NCBI GenBank assembly: GCA_049999765.1
Contig: JBNGIQ010008819.1
Coordinates: forward strand, 1-25,473
Direction of reading: 5' to 3'
From: Phaeoceros laevis
Lineage: Eukaryota > Anthocerotophyta > Anthocerotopsida > Notothyladales
DNA length: 25,473 nucleotides
Shown here: piece by piece, positions 1 through 9,503 of the stretch
Layout: each line of letters starts with the position of its first letter
How positions within the stretch are numbered: the stretch's first letter is position 1
Translations under genes and position numbers: made by a program
The notes under the pieces: generated by a model
Databases searched by the model: none
What the model was told of the DNA's origin: nothing
What the model saw: the letters and a program-made list of their open reading frames with translations, nothing else

Positions 1-2
1 TA

Positions 3-2306
3 CCTAAAAAGAAGAGAGAGCATGCGAAATTGTCCGATAGGGCTGTCAAGAGAGTGTTTATTGGGTACACTGACGGTATTCAAGCTTACAAGTTGTTTGA
101 CCCTGCTACTCGCCGAGTGGAATATGCAAGGAGTGTGGTTTTTGATGAGGCCACCCTGCTCAAGGTGCCTGCGATGGAGGACATGCCTGCAGCTCCTGAT
201 CAAGGGGAGGACACAACAGCAGTAGTAAGTTCCGAGGAGGACGTGCCCGACGTCCAAGATGCGGATCCTGAACCTGCTGTGTTTGACCAGTCGGAGCATA
301 GCATGTCTTTTGATGAGGAGTCTATGTACGAGTTAAATGAACCTGATGTGGGTGATTCTGTGGAGCCTGACCTTGTTGCTGTGGAGCCTGCTCCTGTCGA
401 GGTGGATGTACCTGAAGTTGGCGTGCCTGCAGCAACATCAGTACCGGTATCCATGCCCCGGACATCAGGCCGAACGCGTACTGCACCTACACCTTACCTA
501 CCGGAACAGTGGACTGGCAAGTATAGTCGCACCAATTTTGAAACAGGTAGTGTAGTGAGTACGCCTCCAGTGGGGAATGCTGAGGATGCTGAGCCTTCGA
601 CTGATGGTGACGATGACCCAGACACACCTGCATTGGCTTCCTTGCTGGCTACAGTGCAGATGGGTCACCTAGACAACATGTTAACTGATGCACAAGTCCA
701 CGCAGTGGAAGCCGCCAATGCAAATCCTGCAGATCCAGCCACGATGAAAAAAGCTTACAGTGGTCCTGATGGGGATGCCTGAAAGAAGGCAGTCGAGGAC
801 GAGTATAGCTCGATTATCAAAAATGGCACCTGGACCCTGCAGGAACTGCCAAAGGGGAGACGAGCTATCAGTAATAAATGGGTGTTTAAAACTAAGTACA
901 ATGTAGATGGTAGCATTGAGAGATACAAGGCTCGGCTTGTGGTTAGGGGTTTTTCACAGAGAGAAGGCGAAGATTATTTTGAAACGTTCGCACCTGTTGT
1001 TAAATTTCCTACACTGCGCCTTGTGCTGGTAGTTACAGCACATGAAGATCTGGACTTAGAGCAAATGGATGAACGTACTGCATTCCTTAATGGTGAACTC
1101 GATGAAGAGATCTACATGTCCCAGCCTGAGGGATATGTGAAGAAGGGAAGCGAACACCTTGTTTGCAGGCTGCACAAGACTCTTTACGGCCTGAAACAAA
1201 GTCCACGGGCGTGGCACAATAGGTTAGACACCTTTCTTATGAAGTGCGGGTTCAAAAAGGCTACTGCTGATGGCAATCTATACATTCTGAAGCGGAAGTG
1301 TGCTTACATTCTGTTGCTGGTATACATTGATGATCTCATTATAGCTGCAACTCCTGGACCCAATAATTTGCTGTCCACTGTGAAGAATCTCCTTAAGTCC
1401 GAGTTCGAGATGTCGGATCTCGGCCCGCTCAAGTGGTGCTTGGAGGTGGAGATAATTCGGAACAGGAAAAAGCGTAAGCTCAAGCTGTCACAGAAGAAAT
1501 ACATAAATGATATGCTGAGCAAATTTAATCTGTCAGAAGCACACGGATCCAATACTCCCTTGGCTACAGGTGTGAAACTTACCAAGGACCAGGCAGCTAG
1601 TAGTGCAGCTAAAAAGCGGGAGATGAGCTCAGTCCCTTATAAAGCTGCAGTGGGTACTCTCATCTATTTGACGTGCTTGACAAGAGTGGACATTGCGTTT
1701 CCTGTCCACCTAGTTTCTCAATTCCTGGTTGCATATAGTAGGGACCATTGGACTCAGGTTAAGCGAATGATGCGGTACTTGAAGTATACAACTACGTTCT
1801 GCATCACATACAGGCTGAGTGATGAAAAAATATTAGCATTGGAGGGCTTCTGCGACAGTGATTGGGCAGCAGACCCGGATTCACGTAAGTCTATAGCAGC
1901 ATACGTGTTTATGCTAGCAGGAGGACCAGTTTCCTGGTCATGCAAGAAGAATGCAAGCATTTGCCTATCTAGCATTGAGGCAGAATACAAAACCCTCACA
2001 GTTGCTGCCAAGGAGGCAGTTTGGGATTGCCGATGCTTGGATGATGTTGGGCAGACGCAGCTGGAGCCTACAAAGTTGTTCTGTGACAATCAGGGAGCTA
2101 TTGCATTAGCAAACAACTCAATTATTCATTCCAGGACGAAACACATCGAAGTCCACCATCATTTCATTCGAGATGTGGTGGCAAGGGGCGAAATTCAACT
2201 GCTCTACATCAACACGTCTGAAAACCCTGCTAACATCCTGACCAAGGCCCTGCCAGCAGATCAGCACAAAAAGCATTGCATCCGACTTGGCCTTGTGCCT
2301 GCATAA
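3..2306 (+). pseudogene. Copia pol fragment (integrase C-terminus, reverse transcriptase, RNase H), upstream copy
   Basis: One reading frame runs from position 3 to the TAA at 2304-2306, broken only by a TGA at 780-782. The first 250 codons are the integrase tail: the basic KKKREHAKLSDRAVKRVFIGY-like end of the GKR/Copia tail, then a long acidic, Pro-rich linker. After the stop comes RT with the KNGTW start motif, MDERTAFLNGEL (first catalytic Asp) and YIDD at 1323-1334. RNase H follows with CDSDW, SSIEAEY, CDNQGA and a NILTKAL end. At 1443-1445 this copy has Glu (CLEVEI) where the other copy has Gly, the usual Copia residue (LG.E). The nonsense codon falls where RT normally has Trp, so the ancestral codon was probably TGG. 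Without readthrough the polyprotein would stop before RT. Confidence 0.88.
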
Positions 2307-2990
2307 GACGAAGATGTGTAGATTAGATTTGTAGTTTTTCCTAGCATGCATAGTTTTGCAATTGCGAGTCAGTCCAGAACATACCTGTCTGTCCTGTCAG
2401 TCAAGCTGCATGTTAGGAGCTGCAAGACAACACAAGCAGAGAACATTAGGTTAGTGACACTGCTGCACGACACACCAGGAGGTGAACAGGACATGCATCA
2501 TACCGTAGTGGTTCGTGTAGGTGGATGGGGCACTGCAGGAGACTGAAGTGCGGAGAAACCTCAAGCCAGTTCTGCGGCAAAAGAAAAATGCAGGTGCCCA
2601 GTTGACGTCCTGACAAGTGAGCGTGTAGCCATGGCGGCGGTGTCCAACAGGCAGTTGCCTTCTTTGCGCCAGTGAGAGGTACTCGAACTCGGCGTAGAAG
2701 AGGTGATTGTCTGCCCAGGTTGCTGCGGCGACTTCTTCAATCATTGCTGCAGGTGAGAAGTCCCTTTCGACTTCAATCCTGGCAACCAAGTGCTTAGCTT
2801 GGCGCAGCAAGGCGCCGGTCCATATATGTATGCATCTGAGAAGGTCGGAGAGAAGGCCGAGCAACGGCAGCAACCTAGTGGACATCATCGCGGACAGTGA
2901 AGCTCAACCGGAGTGCAAGTGAAGAGCAAGGGGACATGATGACGAAGGAATGAATGGGCGAACCCTAATCTAGCTGACTACACTTTGCGT
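2307..2990. other. Copia 3' untranslated stretch with antisense ORF, upstream copy
   Basis: About 680 bp lie between the RNase H stop and the polypurine tract. The plus strand has no long ORF. The minus strand carries an ATG-started ORF of 145 codons (2451-2888), described as its own entry. The same stretch is present unchanged in the second copy. Confidence 0.7.
2451..2888 (-). CDS. antisense ORF of 145 aa inside the Copia 3' region (hypothetical)
   Basis: The ORF starts at ATG 2886-2888 on the minus strand, with a second in-frame ATG right after it, and ends 437 bp later. The predicted protein begins with a Leu-rich stretch (STRLLPLLGLLSDLL), then an acidic/helical middle (FSPAAMIEEVAAATWADN), then a Cys- and aromatic-rich tail. 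I do not recognise a family. Additional antisense ORFs between pol and the 3' LTR are known from several plant LTR retrotransposons, and captured host exons also occur there. It could instead be a chance open frame. The identical copy at 8964-9401 is no evidence of selection, because the whole 3 kb is nearly identical. Confidence 0.3.
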   Translation of the reverse strand: MMSTRLLPLLGLLSDLLRCIHIWTGALLRQAKHLVARIEVERDFSPAAMIEEVAAATWADNHLFYAEFEYLSLAQRRQLPVGHRRHGYTLTCQDVNWAPAFFFCRRTGLRFLRTSVSCSAPSTYTNHYGMMHVLFTSWCVVQQCH

Positions 2991-3000
2991 CGAGTGGGGG
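2991..3000 (+). other. polypurine tract, upstream copy
   Basis: A G-rich run (GAGTGGGGG) ends exactly at the base before the TG of the LTR. That is where plus-strand priming occurs in LTR retrotransposons. It is short and interrupted by one T. Confidence 0.6.
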
Positions 3001-3094
3001 TGTTGGGAAACCTAACATCCTGGGATATATTAATTAAGTATGCATATACGACGCTGAATTATAGTCAGGTTATTTAGGGTAGAGTTAGTTGAAT

Positions 3095-3120
3095 GGGGTG
3101 ACGGTTATAACCGTCACCCC
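3095..3120. promoter_or_regulatory. perfect 26-bp palindrome in the LTR with TGACG half-sites
   Basis: The left half is GGGGTGACGGTTA and the right half is its exact reverse complement. Each arm holds TGACG, the core bound by plant TGA-type bZIP factors (as-1 type), and the centre is GGTTATAACC. It sits about 90 bp upstream of the TATAAA of the LTR, as a U3 enhancer would. In the right LTR the same site has one mismatch (A at the base matching 3103). A regulatory role is inferred; the RNA could also form a hairpin. Confidence 0.5.
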
Positions 3121-3208
3121 GGCAGGACATGTCTGCTGGCCATGAACATTCTTGTACCGTTGTTGTTCCCCTCTGCGCATTCTTGCAATACACGCTCTTT
3201 GCTCGCAC

Positions 3209-3214
3209 TATAAA
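3209..3214 (+). promoter_or_regulatory. TATA box candidate of the Copia LTR
   Basis: TATAAA lies 27 bp from the 3' end of the LTR, so transcripts would start near the LTR end and R/U5 would be very short. The same hexamer is kept at 9706-9711 in the right LTR, just after a 12-bp deletion. An alternative AT-rich box (ATATATTAATTAA) lies near 3024. Confidence 0.4.
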
Positions 3215-3241
3215 TCTGATGATACGTTAGGTTATTCAACA

Positions 3242-3254
3242 TGGTATCAGAGCC
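3242..3254 (+). other. primer binding site, initiator tRNA-Met
   Basis: TGGTATCAGAGCC follows the LTR with no spacer. It is the standard Copia primer binding site in plants, complementary to the 3' end of initiator tRNA-Met including the CCA. This fixes the orientation of the element as plus. Confidence 0.95.
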
Positions 3255-3274
3255 TGATTACGCAGAAGGTTGCC

Positions 3275-4243
3275 ATGGCGGCGGCAGACTATAGACTGAT
3301 GTACTGGGTGCACTGGCTGGAGTATTTGGCCCCGTCACTCGATGAAGAGTGGCAAGCGCTGATTGTCGGCGCCGTCAAGGGCATTTTGCGGCGGGAGGAA
3401 CTGTGCAAGCGTATGCTTGGTTTCCGTGTTAAGAGGCGCCCGCACCGCAAGGTGAAGGTCGCACTCTTGCACCGGACCTGAAGGACCTGCATGCAAGAAA
3501 GATTGGTCAGAGGAGGCATTGCGGTGGCTATACATTGCTGCGATGGAGTGGGGAGAGTTGGGTTGTGTAGCAGGATCTCTGCCGCACCTGGAGCTTACTT
3601 GCTGAAGCATGGATCAGAGGCGCAACCGATTTGGAAGGCCGCGTCGGGGAAGGAGGCACGTTTGCCAAGATCTGTACGAACCTAGGCCACGAGGGCGCTT
3701 CTCGCCCGATGACCACCTTGAGTAAGGTCAAGACAACCAAGCTTCATTCCTGTATAGCCAAGCTATCCAAGTCACTTGCGTCATAGTCGTGCACAGCATG
3801 TAAGGGAGTCGTTTTATACCAACAGTTTTCGCCCACAAAGGTCGGCAACATCTACACAGCACCGTTATGCACCACGGCCAAGGGAGGAGGCTTGTCGAGC
3901 ACCTGAGCGCAGTTTCATAGAGACAAAAGTTAGTCTAGAAGTAGATATCCTTGCTAGGCTAGTCAGAAACTCTGAGACAGCAACAACTAAAAGGTCAAAG
4001 TTTGTGTTCAATGCACTTAACACAATACGTGCGCAGCTAGAGGTCATTAGCAGTAGATTAAATGTGTCTGAGACAAAGAATGTGCTAGACTGCGTTCATG
4101 CTAATGTAAAGCAACTCAAAACTGTAAAGCCTGAACACATACCCCACGCTGGAATTTACAAATGTTGTTTAGAATGTCTCAATGCAATCTTTTGTCCTGT
4201 TGATGTACCTGCTGAGGGTGCAAGTCAGCCTCAAACCTTTTGA
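3275..4243 (+). pseudogene. broken extra coding region between primer binding site and gag
   Basis: Three pieces look coding but are in different frames. (1) 3275-3481 starts at an ATG in good context (GCCATGG) and encodes 68 aa beginning MAAADYRLMYWVHWLEYL. (2) A frame shared with gag carries KKDWSEEALRWLYIAAMEW from 3495, stops at TGA 3603, restarts at ATG 3609 with an Arg-rich stretch (RRNRFGRPRRGRR) and stops at TAA 3723. (3) 3776-4243 encodes 155 aa without a needed ATG: first basic, then helical (VDILARLVRNSETATTKRSK), ending with several Cys. Piece 3 overlaps gag by about 60 bp and a +1 shift would join them. I read this as a long N-terminal gag extension or an upstream ORF broken by two stops and two or three frameshifts. 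No family is recognised. Confidence 0.4.
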
Positions 4244-5100
4244 ACTTACCAGCGATGTAAACTATGATGTCTTGGTGATGAGAATGCGTGGCTTCTTACG
4301 AGAGGCACAGCTGTGGGAGTATGTGACTAGAGACAACCCTCGACCTGAGGGTGATGAAGACCTATTCAGCAGCTCCTCCAGCAAATACAAGACAGTCACA
4401 CCAGAACAAAAGCACTGGGATAAGTACGATGAAAAGGCACAAGGTGTGATTAGAGTTGGCCTCAGTGAATCAATGGCTATGAGTGTAATTAATGCCAAGA
4501 CAGCAAAAGAGATGTGGGATCACTTGGCCATGGTCTATCATGCCAAGGACATGATGACTAGAATGGCTACACAAACCAAATTTCACTCGCTGAGTATGCG
4601 AGAAGGTGAACCCATTGACCAGTTTGTCTCTCGGTTTCGGATTGCACGGCAAAAGCTAGAACAAGCAGGAGGCCAAGTAAAGGAGCAGGATGCGTGCATG
4701 AGGTTTCTTGCATCATTACCTCCAAGTTATTTACACTTTGTCTCCAGCTAGAATGCTGTTTTGCGAATGGCGAGGCAGCTTGCCCTTGTTGCACATGTTG
4801 ATGAAGAGGAGATTCCTGCATTGGAATTTAATGAGTTGGTTGGTGCTCTCCTTCAAGAGGAAATGACTAGACACTCAGCTAAACCGCCAAGGAGCCAGGC
4901 TCTCTTCACAGCTAGGCCGAAGGGCCCACGTAGACCTGGGCAGCCACAAGGCAACAGGTTTCAAAGCAACAAAGGAAAGTGGTCAGCTTCAAGTGGACCT
5001 AGAGAAGGGTCAGGTTCAAAGAAAAGACCTGGAAATTGCAATTGGTGCGGGCTTCCCAACCATTCGGAAAGAGACTGCAGGAAGAAGAAAAACAACGAAC
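4182..5100 (+). pseudogene. Copia gag (UBN2-type capsid and zinc knuckle)
   Basis: The capsid part has the usual Copia gag signs: VNYDVLVMRMRGFL near the start, TAKEMWDHLAMVYHA, then FHSLSMREGEPIDQFVSRF and FLASLPPSYLHFV. A TAG at 4749-4751 cuts the frame right after this block, and the same frame goes on with ARQLALVAHVDEEEIPALEF. The zinc knuckle CNWCGLPNHSERDC (CX2CX4HX4C) is at 5037-5078, between basic, Gly/Lys-rich stretches that would bind RNA. The ATG at 4182 is the first in frame, but the true N-terminus may lie upstream in the broken leader. The protein would build the virus-like particle. Confidence 0.85.
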
Positions 5101-5756
5101 CTAGGCGGGTTCCTATGCCTGAGGCACATTCGGTGGCCAAGAAGGAGAAGACTTCGCCGTCAGTGTTGTTGGTTTGTTCTCCTCCTAAACAGGTCTCAAC
5201 ACAAGCTGCATCATCGTCTGAATCTGAGTGCTGCACGACAGGTAGTAAGCACAAGAAGATTAGATATGCTCACCAGGTTCTCACAGTTTGCTTGAATGCA
5301 TCTAGCTCATGTGAAGGGAGCTGGTATGTTGACTCAGGGGCCACTGTACATATCTGCTGCGACAGATCAGTCTTCACAAGCTATGTGCCTGATACGTGTG
5401 CACAAAAGGTCGTATTAGGTGATAACAGTCAGTTAGAGATAAGGGGAGTAGGGGAGGTTAGTCTTAGCCTCAAGAGTGGTACAGTTCTTACACTTAGGAA
5501 CATACTTCATGTCCCCTCTATCACGAAAAACTTGCTGTCGGTGCACCAACTTACGAAGGATATTTTTGCTGAAGTAGTCTTCAAAAAGTCAATGTGTTTC
5601 ATTAAGCAATCTGGAAAAACACTGGTTGTTGGAAGGCTGATGCATGATCTATTCCTTTTGGATGCACAAAATGTGCTAGCGCAATCTGCACAGCTAGCTG
5701 GGGTTAGTCCATCTGTACGCAGCGCAGGCGTGACACATATATGGCACATGAGATTA
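5100..5756 (+). pseudogene. Copia aspartic protease region
   Basis: WYVDSGATVHIC carries the catalytic D-S-G-A at 5331-5342. It is followed by VVLGDNSQLEIRGVGEV and LRNILHVPSITKNLLSVHQL, the classic Copia protease body and its junction to the GAG-pre-integrase segment. The enzyme would cut the Gag-Pol polyprotein. The active site is intact. The frame is shared with gag and integrase and ends in a TGA at 5757-5759, inside the first zinc-binding motif of integrase. Confidence 0.85.
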
Positions 5757-7292
5757 TGACATCCCAATCCTACAAAACTGATTGCCATGGAGAAATCTGA
5801 CCTGTATTCTGATGGACTGCCAAAGAATTTGAGTAAGCTGCCATTTTGCGAAGCATGCACATATGCAAAGCATCATGTTTCTGCATTTCCGAAGGGAGGT
5901 GGCACGAGGGCCACAGGCTTGCTGCAGCTGGTTCATGTTGACTTGTGTGGACCTTTTTCGAAAGACTCATTTGGAGGTGGCAAGTATTTCCTATCATTCA
6001 TTGACGATTACAGCCGTTATGCACATGTTTACGTGCTGAAGAGTAAAAGTGATGCGTTTGCAAGCTTCAAGCATTACCAGGCACTTGTTGAGAGGCAACT
6101 TGGGGTGAAAATTCTATGCCTTCGCACTGATAATGGAGGAGAATTCGACTCCAACGCTTTCAACACCTATTGTGAGTCCCTTGGCATTGCTAGGCAATTT
6201 ACTGTTCCATACAGTTCTTCTCAGAATAGAGTAGCTGAACGTTGGAACAGATCTGCACAAGACATCACGCGGGCCTTGTTAAAGCAAGCGACCTTGTCTA
6301 TGTCCTACTGGGGAGAAGCAGTCAGTACAGCAGCGTACCTGCATAATCGGTTACCGTCAACTGCTGTACAAGGGCGCACGCCCTATGAGCTTTGGAGTGG
6401 CAAGATGCCGTCTATCCAGCATCNNNNNNNNNNCACGCCCTATGAGCTTTGGAGTGGCAAGATGCCGTCTATCCAGCATCTTCGGGTGTTTGGAGCCCCG
6501 GCGTATGCTCATGTACCTAAAAAGAAGAGAGAGCATGCGAAATTGTCCGATAGGGCTGTCAAGAGAGTGTTTATTGGGTACACTGACGGTATTCAAGCTT
6601 ACAAGTTGTTTGACCCTGCTACTCGCCGAGTGGAATATGCAAGGAGTGTGGTTTTTGATGAGGCCACCCTGCTCAAGGTGCCTGCGATGGAGGACATGCC
6701 TGCAGCTCCTGATCAAGGGGAGGACACAACAGCAGTAGTAAGTTCCGAGGAGGACGTGCCCGACGTCCAAGATGCGGATCCTGAACCTGCTGTGTTTGAC
6801 CAGTCGGAGCATAGCATGTCTTTTGATGAGGAGTCTATGTACGAGTTAAATGAACCTGATGTGGGTGATTCTGTGGAGCCTGACCTTGTTGCTGTGGAGC
6901 CTGCTCCTGTCGAGGTGGATGTACCTGAAGTTGGCGTGCCTGCAGCAACATCAGTACCGGTATCCATGCCCCGGACATCAGGCCGAACGCGTACTGCACC
7001 TACACCTTACCTACCGGAACAGTGGACTGGCAAGTATAGTCGCACCAATTTTGAAACAGGTAGTGTAGTGAGTACGCCTCCAGTGGGGAATGCTGAGGAT
7101 GCTGAGCCTTCGACTGATGGTGACGATGACCCAGACACACCTGCATTGGCTTCCTTGCTGGCTACAGTGCAGATGGGTCACCTAGACAACATGTTAACTG
7201 ATGCACAAGTCCACGCAGTGGAAGCCGCCAATGCAAATCCTGCAGATCCAGCCACGATGAAAAAAGCTTACAGTGGTCCTGATGGGGATGCC
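5742..7292 (+). pseudogene. Copia integrase, with nonsense codon in the HHCC motif
   Basis: The N-terminal zinc motif reads WHMRL-stop-HPNP (His codons 5745 and 5760) and then CEACTYAK (Cys codons 5847 and 5856). The TGA at 5757-5759 replaces the residue that is nearly always Gly (RLGH). The DDE core is complete: Asp in HVDLCGPF (5940-5942), Asp in RTDNGGEF (6129-6131) and Glu in RVAERWNR (6237-6239), with 35 residues between the last two. The usual Gly before VAER is Arg here. The C-terminal part reads TPYELWSGKMPSIQHLRVFG, then KRVFIGY and an acidic, Pro-rich linker of about 200 residues. The 10-N gap and duplicated 47 bp lie in the TPYELW segment; together they are 57 bp, so the frame is not broken. 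Confidence 0.88.
6424..6433. other. assembly gap (10 N) flanked by a 47-bp duplicate
   Basis: The 47 bases before the gap (6377-6423) are identical to the 47 bases after it (6434-6480). This is the expected picture when two contigs that overlap by one k-mer are joined without merging. Removing 57 bp would give the usual Copia integrase sequence with no repeat of TPYELWSGKMPSIQH. Confidence 0.9.
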
Positions 7293-8819
7293 TGAAAGAA
7301 GGCAGTCGAGGACGAGTATAGCTCGATTATCAAAAATGGCACCTGGACCCTGCAGGAACTGCCAAAGGGGAGACGAGCTATCAGTAATAAATGGGTGTTT
7401 AAAACTAAGTACAATGTAGATGGTAGCATTGAGAGATACAAGGCTCGGCTTGTGGTTAGGGGTTTTTCACAGAGAGAAGGCGAAGATTATTTTGAAACGT
7501 TCGCACCTGTTGTTAAATTTCCTACACTGCGCCTTGTGCTGGTAGTTACAGCACATGAAGATCTGGACTTAGAGCAAATGGATGAACGTACTGCATTCCT
7601 TAATGGTGAACTCGATGAAGAGATCTACATGTCCCAGCCTGAGGGATATGTGAAGAAGGGAAGCGAACACCTTGTTTGCAGGCTGCACAAGACTCTTTAC
7701 GGCCTGAAACAAAGTCCACGGGCGTGGCACAATAGGTTAGACACCTTTCTTATGAAGTGCGGGTTCAAAAAGGCTACTGCTGATGGCAATCTATACATTC
7801 TGAAGCGGAAGTGTGCTTACATTCTGTTGCTGGTATACATTGATGATCTCATTATAGCTGCAACTCCTGGACCCAATAATTTGCTGTCCACTGTGAAGAA
7901 TCTCCTTAAGTCCGAGTTCGAGATGTCGGATCTCGGCCCGCTCAAGTGGTGCTTGGGGGTGGAGATAATTCGGAACAGGAAAAAGCGTAAGCTCAAGCTG
8001 TCACAGAAGAAATACATAAATGATATGCTGAGCAAATTTAATCTGTCAGAAGCACACGGATCCAATACTCCCTTGGCTACAGGTGTGAAACTTACCAAGG
8101 ACCAGGCAGCTAGTAGTGCAGCTAAAAAGCGGGAGATGAGCTCAGTCCCTTATAAAGCTGCAGTGGGTACTCTCATCTATTTGACGTGCTTGACAAGAGT
8201 GGACATTGCGTTTCCTGTCCACCTAGTTTCTCAATTCCTGGTTGCATATAGTAGGGACCATTGGACTCAGGTTAAGCGAATGATGCGGTACTTGAAGTAT
8301 ACAACTACGTTCTGCATCACATACAGGCTGAGTGATGAAAAAATATTAGCATTGGAGGGCTTCTGCGACAGTGATTGGGCAGCAGACCCGGATTCACGTA
8401 AGTCTATAGCAGCATACGTGTTTATGCTAGCAGGAGGACCAGTTTCCTGGTCATGCAAGAAGAATGCAAGCATTTGCCTATCTAGCATTGAGGCAGAATA
8501 CAAAACCCTCACAGTTGCTGCCAAGGAGGCAGTTTGGGATTGCCGATGCTTGGATGATGTTGGGCAGACGCAGCTGGAGCCTACAAAGTTGTTCTGTGAC
8601 AATCAGGGAGCTATTGCATTAGCAAACAACTCAATTATTCATTCCAGGACGAAACACATCGAAGTCCACCATCATTTCATTCGAGATGTGGTGGCAAGGG
8701 GCGAAATTCAACTGCTCTACATCAACACGTCTGAAAACCCTGCTAACATCCTGACCAAGGCCCTGCCAGCAGATCAGCACAAAAAGCATTGCATCCGACT
8801 TGGCCTTGTGCCTGCATAA
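7293..8819 (+). pseudogene. Copia reverse transcriptase and RNase H, downstream copy
   Basis: A TGA at 7293-7295 separates this part from integrase in the same frame and stands where RT normally has Trp. RT reads KNGTWTL, KARLVVRGF, MDERTAFLNGEL with the first catalytic Asp, LYGLKQSPRAWH, and the catalytic YIDD at 7836-7847. LGPLKWCLGVEI keeps the usual Gly (codon 7956-7958) that the upstream copy has lost. RNase H reads CDSDWAADPDSRKS, SSIEAEYKTL and CDNQGAIALANN, then HIEVHHHFIRD and NILTKAL before the TAA at 8817. All catalytic residues are kept. No ATG follows the stop closely, so expression would need readthrough. Together the two enzymes would copy element RNA into DNA. Confidence 0.9.
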
Positions 8820-8963
8820 GACGAAGATGTGTAGATTAGATTTGTAGTTTTTCCTAGCATGCATAGTTTTGCAATTGCGAGTCAGTCCAGAACATACCTG
8901 TCTGTCCTGTCAGTCAAGCTGCATGTTAGGAGCTGCAAGACAACACAAGCAGAGAACATTAGG

Positions 8964-9401
8964 TTAGTGACACTGCTGCACGACACACCAGGAGGTGAAC
9001 AGGACATGCATCATACCGTAGTGGTTCGTGTAGGTGGATGGGGCACTGCAGGAGACTGAAGTGCGGAGAAACCTCAAGCCAGTTCTGCGGCAAAAGAAAA
9101 ATGCAGGTGCCCAGTTGACGTCCTGACAAGTGAGCGTGTAGCCATGGCGGCGGTGTCCAACAGGCAGTTGCCTTCTTTGCGCCAGTGAGAGGTACTCGAA
9201 CTCGGCGTAGAAGAGGTGATTGTCTGCCCAGGTTGCTGCGGCGACTTCTTCAATCATTGCTGCAGGTGAGAAGTCCCTTTCGACTTCAATCCTGGCAACC
9301 AAGTGCTTAGCTTGGCGCAGCAAGGCGCCGGTCCATATATGTATGCATCTGAGAAGGTCGGAGAGAAGGCCGAGCAACGGCAGCAACCTAGTGGACATCA
9401 T
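8964..9401 (-). CDS. antisense ORF of 145 aa, second copy (hypothetical)
   Basis: This is identical to the minus-strand ORF at 2451-2888, with the same ATG and stop. It lies between RNase H and the right LTR. Antisense transcripts could start in the adjacent LTR or in flanking DNA. I see no recognised domain, and a chance open frame remains possible. Confidence 0.3.
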   Translation of the reverse strand: MMSTRLLPLLGLLSDLLRCIHIWTGALLRQAKHLVARIEVERDFSPAAMIEEVAAATWADNHLFYAEFEYLSLAQRRQLPVGHRRHGYTLTCQDVNWAPAFFFCRRTGLRFLRTSVSCSAPSTYTNHYGMMHVLFTSWCVVQQCH

Positions 9402-9503
9402 CGCGGACAGTGAAGCTCAACCGGAGTGCAAGTGAAGAGCAAGGGGACATGATGACGAAGGAATGAATGGGCGAACCCTAATCTAGCTGACTACACTTTG
9501 CGT

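Larger units (their letters stand above)
1..3000 (+). mobile_element. 3' part of an upstream Ty1/Copia copy, cut by the window edge
   Basis: This stretch repeats 6514-9513 at a constant offset of 6513 bp. By eye I find one base difference in 3 kb (A at 1444, G at 7957). It holds the end of integrase, reverse transcriptase, RNase H, a 3' untranslated stretch and a G-rich polypurine tract that touches the LTR at 3001. Its own 5' half and 5' LTR lie outside the window. Because it shares the LTR at 3001-3241 with the next internal region, it is one unit of a tandem Copia array, or an assembly duplication of it. Confidence 0.9.
3001..3241 (+). repeat. Copia LTR shared by the two internal regions (241 bp)
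   Basis: The LTR starts TGTTG and ends CAACA, a 5-bp terminal inverted repeat with the usual TG...CA ends. A polypurine tract precedes it and a tRNA-Met primer binding site follows it directly, so it works as the 3' LTR of the left unit and the 5' LTR of the right unit. Against the right LTR (9514-9738) the first 86 or so bases are identical. The rest has five substitutions, a 4-bp indel near 3087 and a 12-bp indel near 3197. The last 35 bases are again the same. A TATAAA lies at 3209-3214. Confidence 0.93.

Noticed and set aside
200-454. Minus-strand Ser/Thr/Gly-rich open frame, repeated at 6713-6967
   Set aside because: It mirrors the acidic Glu/Asp/Pro/Val-rich integrase linker on the plus strand; codon composition alone keeps it open.
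6377-6480. Real 47-bp tandem duplication in integrase
   Set aside because: The same 47-bp flank length at an unrelated gap and the N run between copies favour an unmerged contig overlap.
4182-8819. Alternative genetic code or RNA editing as the reason for in-frame stops in gag-pol and transposase
   Set aside because: The host genes here end normally at TGA, and the stops replace residues such as Trp and Gly that no single reassignment or C/U edit would explain. Ordinary decay suffices.
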